Source of the DNA: an uncultured Bacteroides sp.
Lineage (GTDB): Bacteria; Bacteroidota; Bacteroidia; Bacteroidales; Bacteroidaceae
Direction: 5' to 3'
Assembly (NCBI RefSeq): GCF_963676325.1
Contig: NZ_OY781099.1
Location: forward strand, 3,286,001 to 3,350,000
DNA: 64,000 nt
Shown here piece after piece: positions 18,288 to 26,671 of the stretch; the first letter of the stretch is position 1; each line of letters starts with the position of its first letter. The notes under the pieces are model-generated. The model made no database searches, was not told where the DNA came from, and saw nothing but the letters and a program-made list of their open reading frames with translations. The translations under genes were made by a program, and so were the position numbers.

Positions 18288-19343
18288 TTATTGGTTTATT
18301 GGTTTATAGAAACGTGTTTTACTTAAATCGGCAGCAATACTACCCCATGACAGCCCTACTCCGAAACCACTCATGATAACTTTGTTTAACGGAGAAAATT
18401 CATTGGTTTTCCCGGAACAGAGATCACAGAGGAGCAACGGAATGGAAGAGGGTCCTGTGTTTCCATAGTTAGTGACATTTGTTGGCACTTTCTGTGGCGG
18501 CACCTTAAGTTTCTTACGGATGTAATTAACCATAAAGTTATTTGCCTGATGGAGCGCAAAGAGCTTAACGGCGTCTTTCTCCCATCCCATCTGGTCGATG
18601 AGGTCGTTAATGTTATGATGTATGTTGTTGATAGCAAAATCGAAAATGGCCATACCGTCCATATAAAGGTTCTGAGGGGTACGCACATTATTATCTAAAT
18701 CAATGGTCTCAATCTCTGTTTCCTGTGAGCAGGGGGTGCGGAACCCTCCGGCAGGTACAATCAGTTTATCGTATCCGCTGCCATCGGAACAGATGGAGAC
18801 TCCCATAGTGGAGCTTCCCTTAGTGACCAGGGTGGCTGAACCACAATCGCCAAAGACCATCTTGAGGGATTTATCCTTGGGATGGATCATCTTTGAAGTG
18901 GTGTCTCCCGCAAGGATAAGTACACTGCCACAGGCGTGGTTACTAATCCACATGGCTGCCTGAAAGAGTCCATAGATGTATCCCGAACAGCCGTAATGGA
19001 TATCTATACACACGGTCTGCTTGGAAAGGCCCAGCCTGTCCTGCAAGAGGATGGAGGTGGAGGGCAGTATATAATCGGGGGTTTGAGACACGAAGATGAG
19101 TCCATCGATCTCTGAACACTGAAGTTCTTCTTTCTCGATAAGCTGACGAGCAGCAAAAAAGCATAAATCGGATGATGTTTGATGATCATCGGCCACACGC
19201 ACCCGTTCAACGCCGGTGGCTGCGATAATATTAGTTACATCGTGCTCACCAAACTGATTGGAAAGAGAGCTCATCTCTAACTTTGTAGTGGGGAGATAAG
19301 TGGTTATAGCAGCGATTCGAATATTGTTTATTATCGTTCTCAT
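18288..19343 (-). CDS. 3-oxoacyl-ACP synthase III (FabH-like)
   Basis: A 351-residue thiolase-fold enzyme. The Cys-His-Asn triad is visible: IHYGCSGYIYGLFQAA (nucleophile Cys, near residue 115), LFALHQANNFMVNYI (His) and VTNYGNTGPSSIPLLL (Asn). The N-terminus has the usual TGVERVRVADDHQTSSDL segment. KAS III enzymes condense an acyl-CoA starter with malonyl-ACP, and some relatives transfer acyl groups instead. As first structural gene after the upxY leader region it begins the acyl module. The initiation codon ATG 19343-19341 follows about 800 noncoding bases. Confidence 0.88.
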   Translation of the reverse strand: MRTIINNIRIAAITTYLPTTKLEMSSLSNQFGEHDVTNIIAATGVERVRVADDHQTSSDLCFFAARQLIEKEELQCSEIDGLIFVSQTPDYILPSTSILLQDRLGLSKQTVCIDIHYGCSGYIYGLFQAAMWISNHACGSVLILAGDTTSKMIHPKDKSLKMVFGDCGSATLVTKGSSTMGVSICSDGSGYDKLIVPAGGFRTPCSQETEIETIDLDNNVRTPQNLYMDGMAIFDFAINNIHHNINDLIDQMGWEKDAVKLFALHQANNFMVNYIRKKLKVPPQKVPTNVTNYGNTGPSSIPLLLCDLCSGKTNEFSPLNKVIMSGFGVGLSWGSIAADLSKTRFYKPINQ

Positions 19344-19562
19344 GCTTCTTTTAAGGTTACAAATTACTTACATCTGTTGGCATCTGCACTTTAGTTACTA
19401 AACAGTTAAGTAAACCTTTGTGTTCATAGCATTGAGCTAAAAAAAATCACTTTATTTAGTTTTACGCAACTTATTTTAGATTTCATTATTTTAACTATCC
19501 TTTTTTATTTTGCAATCTTGGCTTGTAATCGCTTTTTTAAATTCAATTTTTTAACTGCCCTT

Positions 19563-19760
19563 TTCTTTTCCCTTGACGGAAAAGAAACAAAAGGTCAAGG
19601 CTGCACATTCTGCGCTACTCCGTTCTTCCGTTTCGCTAAAGAAAAAGAACTCGCTGCGCTCAAACAGCTTTTTCTTTTTAACGCTACACTACATCACTCC
19701 GCTTTACGCTACGAATATGAGGCCGGTCATCTTTCGCTCGCTTTGCATTGCTGTTGGTGT
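19563..19760 (+). repeat. Left arm of large diverged inverted repeat
   Basis: Segments pair with the right arm in order. Bases 19580-19606 (AAAAGAAACAAAAGGTCAAG then GCTGCAC) match 20046-20072 at 26 of 27 positions. Bases 19651-19667 match 19984-20000 at 16 of 17. Bases 19718-19728 (TGAGGCCGGTC) match 19923-19933 exactly, and 19751-19760 (CTGTTGGTGT) match 19913-19922 exactly. Segments between are only loosely alike. Confidence 0.8.
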
Positions 19761-19912
19761 ATCCCAGCAGCTATGTTAATACGATATTGCGCCACTAAAA
19801 CGAATAAAGTAAAATGTAACTAACAAAAAAAAAGTACGACAGTTACTTCCCCTCCCCCCCTAAAGCCGAGCGAAGCGACGGCTACCTGCTTCCAAGCACC
19901 ACTAAAGCAGGG

Positions 19913-20089
19913 ACACCAACAGGACCGGCCTCATGGATTTTGCGTGAAGAAATTATGCGGAATGGAGCGTTAAGAAGGGGCGACTGTTTGAGCGAAGCGA
20001 GTTTGAGCACCTTCAGCGGAATGGAGAATGATTTTAGCAAAATTCGTGCAGCCTTGAACTTTTGTTTCTTTTGGTTCAAGCCAAAAGAA
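19913..20089 (-). repeat. Right arm of large diverged inverted repeat
   Basis: The inverted copy of 19563-19760. The outermost part reads as the complement of the AAAAGAAACAAAAG-type segment, and the innermost reads ACACCAACAG. The central loop is about 150 bases. The arms look like two opposed copies of a Bacteroidales intergenic repeat; that identification is inference. Confidence 0.8.
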
Positions 20090-20140
20090 AAAGAGAACAA
20101 TAAACTGAAAAGAAAGACTATGAATAAAAGAACTATTTCA

Positions 20141-20170
20141 AAAAAAAAAAGCTTTAAAATTAAAGCTTTT
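20141..20170 (-). terminator. Intrinsic terminator overlapping the upxY stop codon
   Basis: On the minus strand AAAAGCTTTA (20170-20161), loop ATTT, TAAAGCTTTT (20156-20147), then T to 20141. This is a perfect 10-base stem with only two G-C pairs, followed by a long T tract. The upxY stop TAA (20162-20160) lies at the edge of the loop. It would end transcripts right after upxY unless they are antiterminated. Confidence 0.65.
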
Positions 20171-20669
20171 CCAAACAGCTTGTGCTCACTGTAGTAAGCG
20201 CACACCCCAGCCCACTGAGACGAATGGCAACTTTGAACTTGCCTTTTGCCTCAACCAGCTCACCAACGAGACCGGAAAGCTCTCCACGGGTAATGCGAAC
20301 GGGAGTGCCGGGAGCCAGATCTGTGGAGCTGAATTCGACCTCTTCATCGGTCTGTTCCACCATTTTGCGGAGGCGCTCAATCTGATCGTCTGGGATGATA
20401 GCAGGATGCGCATGTTCGCGCACAAAGGCTATTGCACCATAGGTCATGAGCACCTGTTTGGCCTCTTCGGGAAGAATATGAACAAAGATATAGCCAGTGA
20501 GCACAGGCTGCTCTATTTTTTTAAGGCGATCATGCCATTTACGGGTCACAAACTGAACCGGCAGATAGTGCTCTATGCCCGACTGCAGAAAACGTTCTCT
20601 AACTTTTTTCTCAGCACGGGGAGCTGTGTAAACGGCATACCAGCAACGACCTTTTTTCTCTATATCCAT
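20160..20669 (-). CDS. upxY: UpxY-family transcription antiterminator (NusG-like)
   Basis: A 169-residue NusG paralogue. The N-terminal NGN domain shows CWYAVYTAPRAEKKVRERF, IEHYLPVQ, KWHDRLKKIEQPVLTGYIFV and AIAFVREH. The C-terminal KOW domain has GTPVRITRGELSGLVGELVE. UpxY proteins of Bacteroides prevent premature termination of their own capsule operon. Here the gene heads a minus-strand polysaccharide locus, as expected. The usual partner upxZ, which inhibits other loci's UpxY, is not seen downstream. Instead there is a terminator at the stop codon and a long repeat region. A Bacteroidetes promoter match lies at 20706-20738. Confidence 0.92.
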   Translation of the reverse strand: MDIEKKGRCWYAVYTAPRAEKKVRERFLQSGIEHYLPVQFVTRKWHDRLKKIEQPVLTGYIFVHILPEEAKQVLMTYGAIAFVREHAHPAIIPDDQIERLRKMVEQTDEEVEFSSTDLAPGTPVRITRGELSGLVGELVEAKGKFKVAIRLSGLGCALTTVSTSCLEKL

Positions 20670-20705
20670 ATTCTTAGTATTCGATTATCCCTAACATATT
20701 TTCCG

Positions 20706-20738
20706 CAAATGTAAGAAGTTTATGTCATTCTCAATCAA
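20706..20738 (-). promoter_or_regulatory. Promoter for upxY
   Basis: On the minus strand, -7 box TACATTTG (20713-20706) matches TAnnTTTG. TTGA at 20738-20735 stands at the -33 position with 21 bases between. The predicted start point near 20700 gives a leader of only about 30 bases. I found no inverted repeats flanking it, so it does not look like an invertible promoter. Confidence 0.55.
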
Positions 20739-20789
20739 TTTATACACTATTTTGAGCAAAATTTATATCTTGATCTGGAATTTATTGAC

Positions 20790-20797
20790 TAATTTTG
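20790..20797 (+). promoter_or_regulatory. -7 element for the MFS transporter gene
   Basis: TAATTTTG matches TAnnTTTG, 42 bases before the ATG at 20839. An upstream TTGA lies closer than the usual -33 spacing, so the match is partial. It is divergent from the upxY promoter in the same 169-base gap. Confidence 0.45.
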
Positions 20798-20838
20798 ATG
20801 CCAAGAATAAAAATTACTAATTAATTAAATCACTAATC

Positions 20839-22224
20839 ATGAGTACATTTCAGAATGTGAATGAAAAGATGACACGCTACAGGTGGGTTATTTGTTCCTT
20901 GCTATTCTTTGCTACGACCATTAACTACATGGATCGTAACGTAATTGCTTTTCTAAAAGAATTTTTCTGCTCACCAATAGCAGAAGGCGGATTTGGGTGG
21001 AGTAACTCCGATTTCTCCTATGTAACAGCATTCTTTACTGCTGCTTATGCCACTCTTACCGTTTTTTCCGGCGTAATTATTGATAAGATTGGATCAAAAT
21101 TAGGTTTAGCTCTTTCACTTATCATCTGGTCTCTTTGCGGTGTGGGTAACGCTTTCGTAGGAAAGACTATCACTTTTCACATTATCATCAGAAGTATGTT
21201 TGGTTTGGGTGAAGCAGGTAACTTCCCTGCATCTATTAAAACTGTAACTGAATGGTTCCCTAAGCGTGAACGTTCACTGGCTACAGGTATATTTAACAGT
21301 GGTTCAAATGTGGGTGCAATGATTTCAGCTTTGTTTGTACCTTGGTGTCTTATTCACTTTGGTCATGAAATAGGATGGAAAATGGCATTTATCCTGACCG
21401 GTGGTATAGGTTTTGTTTGGTTGGCATTCTGGTTCTCATTATTCAAACCACAAAAGAAACTGTTGGAAAACGGCACGATAAGCCAAAGTGAATATGACTA
21501 CATCCACGCTGACGATGCTGAGCTTACTCCTGAACAAATTGAAAATGAAAAGAATGGTGTAAAAGAAAAGATTTCATGGGGTAAAATGTTAAGATACCCA
21601 CAAACATGGTCTTTCTTCATGGGTAAATTTATGACTGATGGTGTTTGGTGGTTCCTTTTATTCTGGTTACCTGACTACCTGAAAAAACAATTCCACATGA
21701 CTACTCAGGAAGTGATGTGGCCTACATTTATTGTATTCGGTATTGCTATCATTGGTAGTGTATTTGGTGGTAGTATTCCTATGTTCTTTATGAATAAGGG
21801 TATGAACTCATACAAAGCAAGAATGACAGCTATGTTCCTGATTGCTCTTTGCCCTATCACTTTATTATTAACTCAATATTTTGGTAATGTAGAGGTGTTT
21901 GGCACTTCTGCTATGTATCTGGCTACAGGTATTATCTGCCTTGCAGGTGCTTCTCACCAGGCTTGGTCGGCTAACCTATTCACCACTGTATCTGACATGT
22001 TCCCTAAAAAGGCTATCGCTTCTGTAACAGGTATCGGTGGTTTGGCTGGTGGTATTGGTGGTGTATTGATTCAGTTACTTGCCGGATTCATTACTGACTT
22101 GTATGCTGCTACTCCTAATGTAGCTTACGGAATTATGTTTGGTGTTTGTGCCTTTGCTTATCTTATTGCATGGGTAATTATGAAAACACTGGTTCCTCAA
22201 TACAAGATTATTACTGATCTATAA
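20839..22224 (+). CDS. MFS transporter, hexuronate/ACS family (ExuT-like)
   Basis: A 461-residue protein with about 12 predicted helices. The N-terminus YRWVICSLLFFATTINYMDR is the hallmark of the anion:cation symporter family (ExuT, GarP, DgoT types). FGLGEAGNFPASIKTVTEWF and KRERSLATGIFNSGSNVG are further family motifs. It probably imports a sugar acid such as a hexuronate by proton or sodium symport. No catabolic genes flank it, so the substrate is open. It is a single-gene unit with a -7 element upstream and hairpins at 22288-22324 and 22373-22402 downstream. It is divergent from the capsule locus and marks its border. Confidence 0.85.
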   Translation: MSTFQNVNEKMTRYRWVICSLLFFATTINYMDRNVIAFLKEFFCSPIAEGGFGWSNSDFSYVTAFFTAAYATLTVFSGVIIDKIGSKLGLALSLIIWSLCGVGNAFVGKTITFHIIIRSMFGLGEAGNFPASIKTVTEWFPKRERSLATGIFNSGSNVGAMISALFVPWCLIHFGHEIGWKMAFILTGGIGFVWLAFWFSLFKPQKKLLENGTISQSEYDYIHADDAELTPEQIENEKNGVKEKISWGKMLRYPQTWSFFMGKFMTDGVWWFLLFWLPDYLKKQFHMTTQEVMWPTFIVFGIAIIGSVFGGSIPMFFMNKGMNSYKARMTAMFLIALCPITLLLTQYFGNVEVFGTSAMYLATGIICLAGASHQAWSANLFTTVSDMFPKKAIASVTGIGGLAGGIGGVLIQLLAGFITDLYAATPNVAYGIMFGVCAFAYLIAWVIMKTLVPQYKIITDL

Positions 22225-22287
22225 TCAGTTGAATTTTAAAAGAACTGACACTCGGTAACCGTTACAGGTTATTCAGTTAAATCATAA

Positions 22288-22329
22288 AAAGAGGATGCTC
22301 AATTAAATATTGGGTATCCTCTTTCTCTT
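22288..22329 (+). terminator. Terminator of the MFS transporter gene
   Basis: AAAGAGGATG (22288-22297) pairs with TATCCTCTTT (22315-22324), about 9 pairs with a 17-base loop. It is followed by CTCTTTTT. Confidence 0.65.
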
Positions 22330-22372
22330 TTTAATTATGTAGAGTTTAATTACATGAGACTTTATATTACCA

Positions 22373-22402
22373 GATAAGGCTGCCTTTGAGGGCAGCCTTA
22401 TC
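22373..22402. terminator. Strong symmetric stem-loop in the convergent gap
   Basis: GATAAGGCTGCC and GGCAGCCTTATC form a perfect 12-base stem with a 6-base loop, followed on the plus strand by CTTTTGAT. It sits between the converging MFS and helicase genes and may back up termination in either direction. Confidence 0.6.
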
Positions 22403-22413
22403 CTTTTGATCTC

Positions 22414-22440
22414 AAAAAAAAGGGAAGTCTCACGACTTCC
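22414..22440 (-). terminator. Terminator of the tat/nuclease-helicase transcript
   Basis: On the minus strand GGAAGTC, loop GTGA, GACTTCC, then C and eight T. It lies 80 bases after the helicase stop codon. Confidence 0.65.
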
Positions 22441-22519
22441 ACAATTCTTCTAACCTTAAATCTAAATCTCTATGAAAAAAACGTGCTACAAAGATAGGCA
22501 TTTTAACCTACCCTAGATG

Positions 22520-25500
22520 TTAACGAAGCGTAGGAAGTATTAATTTAATCAAAGCTTTATAGATTTTATTAAGTTTTAATAGTTCGGGCACTCCAATAAG
22601 GTACATTTGCTTGCGTGCACGTGTCAAAGCGACATTTAGCTTGCGATCAATGAGTACTCCGTCTTCTTCAGTAATATTACTCAGGAACTGAAGTTGCCAG
22701 GGGTAATTAACGCTGAAGGAGTAGATAATAACATCGCGTTCACTGCCCTGGAAACGTTCTACGGTATCGACAAGGATTTTGTTGAGTGCTGGAATTTCCT
22801 GAAGGGCAAGCTCTTTTTTAATCATAGCTATCTGACTTCGGTATGGGGTGATGATGCCCAATGAGCGGGTTACATCAAACTTTTCGGGGTTGCGTTTGTA
22901 GACCTGAACAGCAATATCTGCAGCAAGGCGCGCTTCGTAGATATTACATTTATCTGAAGCTCCTCCTGTATGCGATTGAGACGGAATAAACTGTACCCTG
23001 GAGCCGTAGGGGGAAGTAACATCTATCTGATGCGGCAATCCCACCGGTTCGAGTCTGCCTCCATAGAAGGCATTATTAGGAAAAAGGGCTACGGCAGGAT
23101 TCATTCGTCCCTGTTTGCAAAGCATATCTACCGCACGGGCTTCAGAATCATGGGCATAGAAACGGTAGAGGCGTTCGAAAAGGGAATCCTTGAGGTTAGT
23201 GATGCCCACTGAAAGCAGCTCTTCACTGCAGACACGGGATTGTTCACTACTTTGCATCACCACTGCAGGAAGCTGTTTGTGGTCGCCAATCAGGATAAAC
23301 TTGCCAATGGCGTTCTGCCCTGCCCTATCTTTAGCACAAAGGATACCTAAAAGCTGAGGTTCCAGTATCTGGGTAGCCTCATCGACAATAGCCACATCGA
23401 ATCTCTTCAGACGGAAAAGGTCGGTCTTGGTTGAGATAGAAGCTACGGTACCCACAATAACGCGGCAACGCGAGATACGTTCACAGACCTCGGAACGGCG
23501 GTTACAGGTGGACAGTACGTTTTCAATGAGGTGGGAACGAAAACGTTCCTCACAGGACAATTCACTACCCACACGTATATAGTCGATCTCCGGAACAATG
23601 GAAGAGATGGATTTACAGATCTCGTCTACTGCCCTATTGGTATAGGCTAGCAGCAGAATTTGTGTATCCGGATTTTCATGAAATGCTGCAACCATTTGCT
23701 TTAGTGCACGGGATGTCTTTCCAGTTCCCGGAGGCCCCACAAGCAGGAAGAAGTCTTTTGCCGACTGTGCTTTGAGGGCAACGCGGGTGAAATCGTCCTT
23801 GGCACAGACAATCTGTTCATCAAAAGAAGCATTGAAAGCTGGTTTGCGCTGAGCAAGAAGCAGGTCGCGACGATCTTTATTAGCCTCAGCAAAGAGCGTA
23901 AGAGCCTGAAACATACTTTTATAGGCGGTATCCATGCTGTCATGCTCCACTGCATAGGTGCTACCTTGAGGAAGTACAGAAGGATTTTGCTGTGAAGCAC
24001 GAATACGCACAGTAATCTCGTGAGAATCAATAGAAGCGATGCTTCCTTTAAATATCATTTTATTGGTAGCACTATCGTCTGCCTTATTCCGTTCATAGAA
24101 CAGTACCACGTCTCCTACCCGGAAATTGGGCAGGAACTCATCCTTATAATCGGGGATAGCAAATACCACTGTAGCTTTATGAGCATCAGCAGCACGGTTT
24201 TCCCTGATAGTAAGATCATATAAAATTTCTCCCGCTTCCCGTTTCTCGTCGAGAGTAGCCAGCCAAAGGGAGGCGGAACCTGCACGTCCGTCATATTCCA
24301 TCTCTCCGGATTTGGAGGTATACTGTTCCTTTACTATAAAGTTATAGAGCGTGAGGTAATAGTTCTGCTCCAGCGGAGTGAGTTCAGAGAAGCGTGTACC
24401 AAAAGCGGTTATAGAGGGTGAAAGATAGCGTTCCCAGAACATTCCCCGCAGATGTTTCTCATTGAGCACAGCGGGTGTGATTTCACTAAGCACATCGGCC
24501 GTATATTCAGGACGGTTATGTAACTGCACAGCATGTTCACCTGCCACAATAAGATTGCGTAGGTTGATAGCCCGGCGAACTAATGCCCAGGACGGACGGG
24601 CAGGATAAAGCAACGGGTAGCGGGTATAGAGCAGGTAAGGATGCACCTTGCGGTGATTCACTCCCATACTATACTCGAGCACTGCCATGTAGAGGAGCAT
24701 CTGCACCTTATGGTTTTCTTTAGGTTCCACCTTTCCGGGAATAGTATATTCGTCTGCCTTACCTGATTTCATTTCAATGAAGCTGCTCATATCACGCTGC
24801 ATATAGTCGAGCCGTCCCTGCAGGCCAAGTGCCTCGCACACATACGAAGGTTCAAGCACGGCATCTTCCTTATTCAAGTGATAACCGGGTGCAAGAAAAG
24901 TATCTGTGATCACCTCTTTAAGATGTTCAAAATGAGTTTTGCAGTCATTAAAGAATTCGAACTCCGTCTTAGGGTCGAGCAAGTCTTCACAGGAAGCCAG
25001 TTCGATGGGATAGGTACGGAAGGCTTTACGCATGCACTCCAGGTAATTGGCCTCACCATCCGCGTGAATCCACTCATCAAGGAAGAGGTTGGCAATGTTA
25101 CCAAGCAACAGAGCGCGAGAGTTGGACATGGGCTGCAGCCTGCCCAGAAGATAGTTTGCCGGATGATGTCCGTAATCCTTAAAGCATTCTGCCAAAGTAC
25201 TGATATCAATCAGGTAATCGGGTTCCAGCACTATCATAGAGGGAGTGTGGACGCCTTCCTCGTCTACCGTTACATCGAGCAGATTGAGCTGTGCAAAGGG
25301 CCATAAACGAGTAACGGTTTCATTAAACTCTTTATTCTGATTATCCACACCATAGCGTACCTTCAGAGGTTCGCTGACCGTTCTGTCAGCAGGGACAACA
25401 TACAAAAAATTCTCATCCGAGTACTGAAAGCAGACTCTCATCTGCCGGATACGTTCACCACGCGGAGCGGGAACAGAAGGCAACGGAAGATCAGCCTGTT

Positions 25501-25870
25501 TGGGCAACAAATCATATAGTTCCTGAGGTATATCCTCATGAAGAAGGGCTTTTATAGTTAGAGCCAGGGTATGAAGATCACGAAGCAGATTTTCACTTGT
25601 AGGTTCCTCACGCCTATTCATCACTGCGTTTGAAGTGAGCCGAAAGGTATGCAACCGGTTCTGGGCAGCGCGTGAAAATCCGGCAACGGATGCCAGATAA
25701 CTGATACGCGCAGACAGATCGGTCATTTGCAGTCGTTCGTTCTGCATGGAATAGCGGCAGAGACGTTCGAGCAGATCGCGCATCTGCCGGTATTTTACAG
25801 TAAGGGAACTCTGCTCGTTGAGGTATATTTCAAGGAGTGAGTTATAATATTCATTTGCTTCCTGATTCAT
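22520..25870 (-). CDS. Dna2-like nuclease-helicase (RecB-type nuclease plus SF1 helicase)
   Basis: A 1116-residue protein in two parts. The N-terminal half has a PD-(D/E)xK nuclease signature, GRLDYMQRDMSSFIEMKSGK near residue 365. The C-terminal half is an SF1B (Dna2/Upf1-like) helicase: Walker A LLVGPPGTGKTSRA (near 710), AIVDEATQI (near 825), IGDHKQLPAV, IITPYRSQIAMIK, VDTVERFQGSERDVII and LNVALTRARKQ (near 1077). The order nuclease then helicase matches Dna2. A role in replication or recombination-intermediate processing is likely. The start codon immediately follows the TatC stop, so it is probably cotranscribed with tatA-tatC. I see no defence-island context. Confidence 0.85.
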   Translation of the reverse strand: MNQEANEYYNSLLEIYLNEQSSLTVKYRQMRDLLERLCRYSMQNERLQMTDLSARISYLASVAGFSRAAQNRLHTFRLTSNAVMNRREEPTSENLLRDLHTLALTIKALLHEDIPQELYDLLPKQADLPLPSVPAPRGERIRQMRVCFQYSDENFLYVVPADRTVSEPLKVRYGVDNQNKEFNETVTRLWPFAQLNLLDVTVDEEGVHTPSMIVLEPDYLIDISTLAECFKDYGHHPANYLLGRLQPMSNSRALLLGNIANLFLDEWIHADGEANYLECMRKAFRTYPIELASCEDLLDPKTEFEFFNDCKTHFEHLKEVITDTFLAPGYHLNKEDAVLEPSYVCEALGLQGRLDYMQRDMSSFIEMKSGKADEYTIPGKVEPKENHKVQMLLYMAVLEYSMGVNHRKVHPYLLYTRYPLLYPARPSWALVRRAINLRNLIVAGEHAVQLHNRPEYTADVLSEITPAVLNEKHLRGMFWERYLSPSITAFGTRFSELTPLEQNYYLTLYNFIVKEQYTSKSGEMEYDGRAGSASLWLATLDEKREAGEILYDLTIRENRAADAHKATVVFAIPDYKDEFLPNFRVGDVVLFYERNKADDSATNKMIFKGSIASIDSHEITVRIRASQQNPSVLPQGSTYAVEHDSMDTAYKSMFQALTLFAEANKDRRDLLLAQRKPAFNASFDEQIVCAKDDFTRVALKAQSAKDFFLLVGPPGTGKTSRALKQMVAAFHENPDTQILLLAYTNRAVDEICKSISSIVPEIDYIRVGSELSCEERFRSHLIENVLSTCNRRSEVCERISRCRVIVGTVASISTKTDLFRLKRFDVAIVDEATQILEPQLLGILCAKDRAGQNAIGKFILIGDHKQLPAVVMQSSEQSRVCSEELLSVGITNLKDSLFERLYRFYAHDSEARAVDMLCKQGRMNPAVALFPNNAFYGGRLEPVGLPHQIDVTSPYGSRVQFIPSQSHTGGASDKCNIYEARLAADIAVQVYKRNPEKFDVTRSLGIITPYRSQIAMIKKELALQEIPALNKILVDTVERFQGSERDVIIYSFSVNYPWQLQFLSNITEEDGVLIDRKLNVALTRARKQMYLIGVPELLKLNKIYKALIKLILPTLR

Positions 25871-26665
25871 TTATTCTGAAATCTCTTTCTTCTTATCTTT
25901 GATAATAAGGATGCTCATCTCATAGAGAAGGCAAAGGGGGATGGCCACCACTGAAAGTGTAAATGGATCGCCAGTTGGGGTAATTACAGCTGCCACAATA
26001 AAGATGATAACAATTGCATGCTTTCTGTACTTACGGAGAAAGGCCTTAGAAACAAGTCCAACCTTAGCCAGCAACCATGTGACCAGCGGAAGTTCAAAGA
26101 CCAGTCCCATCATCAGGATAAGCATCATGAAGTTATCAATATAGGAATTGAGAGAGATCTGATTTACAATCTCTTTACTGATTTGATAGGTAGCCAGAAA
26201 ACGCAAGGTAAGCGGGAAGACCATAAAATAGCCAAGCAACACTCCCAGAAAGAACATCACTGTTCCTATGCCAAGAGCTATGCGCACATTACTTTTCTCG
26301 TTTTCGTAAAGCGCCGGTTTTATGAATCCCCAGATCTCGAAAAGCAGATAAGGTATGGAAACCACTACCGACATCCAGAAAGACGTAGATATATGAATAA
26401 AGAAGGGCGAAGCCAGATTGATATTAACCAGCTTCACCTCAAAATGCTGGGTGAAAAACTCATCTGTCAAATGGAGCAGATCTCCTATCCCGTGAAGCAG
26501 GGAATAGAAGACAAAGTCGTTGTGACAGGGCGCAAGGATGACCGAGTCGAACAGATAAGGCATTGCAATAAAAAAGCCTATCAGCAGAACAAACCATATC
26601 CCGCATACCCGGAACAGCACACGACGTAATTCGTCTATGTGATCCCAGAAAGTCATTTCAGCCAT
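25871..26665 (-). CDS. tatC: Sec-independent protein translocase TatC
   Basis: A 264-residue protein with six predicted helices. It starts MAEMTFWDHIDELRRVLFRV, the conserved cytosolic TatC N-terminus whose H-x-x-E-L-R contacts the twin-arginine signal. Later it has FWGFIKPALYENEK and FELPLVTWLLAKVGLV. Together with TatA (26672-26893) it forms the Tat export system for folded, often cofactor-bearing proteins. It begins 6 bases after the tatA stop. No TatB is seen, which is common in Bacteroidetes. Confidence 0.95.
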   Translation of the reverse strand: MAEMTFWDHIDELRRVLFRVCGIWFVLLIGFFIAMPYLFDSVILAPCHNDFVFYSLLHGIGDLLHLTDEFFTQHFEVKLVNINLASPFFIHISTSFWMSVVVSIPYLLFEIWGFIKPALYENEKSNVRIALGIGTVMFFLGVLLGYFMVFPLTLRFLATYQISKEIVNQISLNSYIDNFMMLILMMGLVFELPLVTWLLAKVGLVSKAFLRKYRKHAIVIIFIVAAVITPTGDPFTLSVVAIPLCLLYEMSILIIKDKKKEISE

Positions 26666-26671
26666 GTGTGC

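Larger units (their letters stand above)
19344..20140. other. Long noncoding region between upxY and the capsule structural genes
   Basis: About 800 bases with no believable gene. Contents are a large diverged inverted repeat (19563-19760 against 19913-20089), a small GCCG/CGGC hairpin near 19865-19883, C- and A-rich homopolymer tracts at 19850-19860 and 20141-20150, and an AT-rich proximal part (19344-19560). I found no clear TAnnTTTG promoter for the downstream genes. In-frame runs on the plus strand follow the repeat rather than any protein family. Confidence 0.7.

Noticed and set aside
19518..19823. Plus-strand 101-codon frame in the upxY-proximal gap
   Set aside because: It is made mostly of the inverted-repeat arm and reads as low-complexity Phe/Lys/Leu sequence; no start signal or family.
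20670..20838. Invertible promoter for the capsule locus
   Set aside because: I found no pair of inverted repeats of 15 bases or more flanking this gap, and no invertase gene in the window.
22520..25870. Nuclease-helicase considered as a phage-defence gene
   Set aside because: Its neighbours are tat and cell-wall genes and its domain order is that of housekeeping Dna2-type proteins; no defence partners are present.
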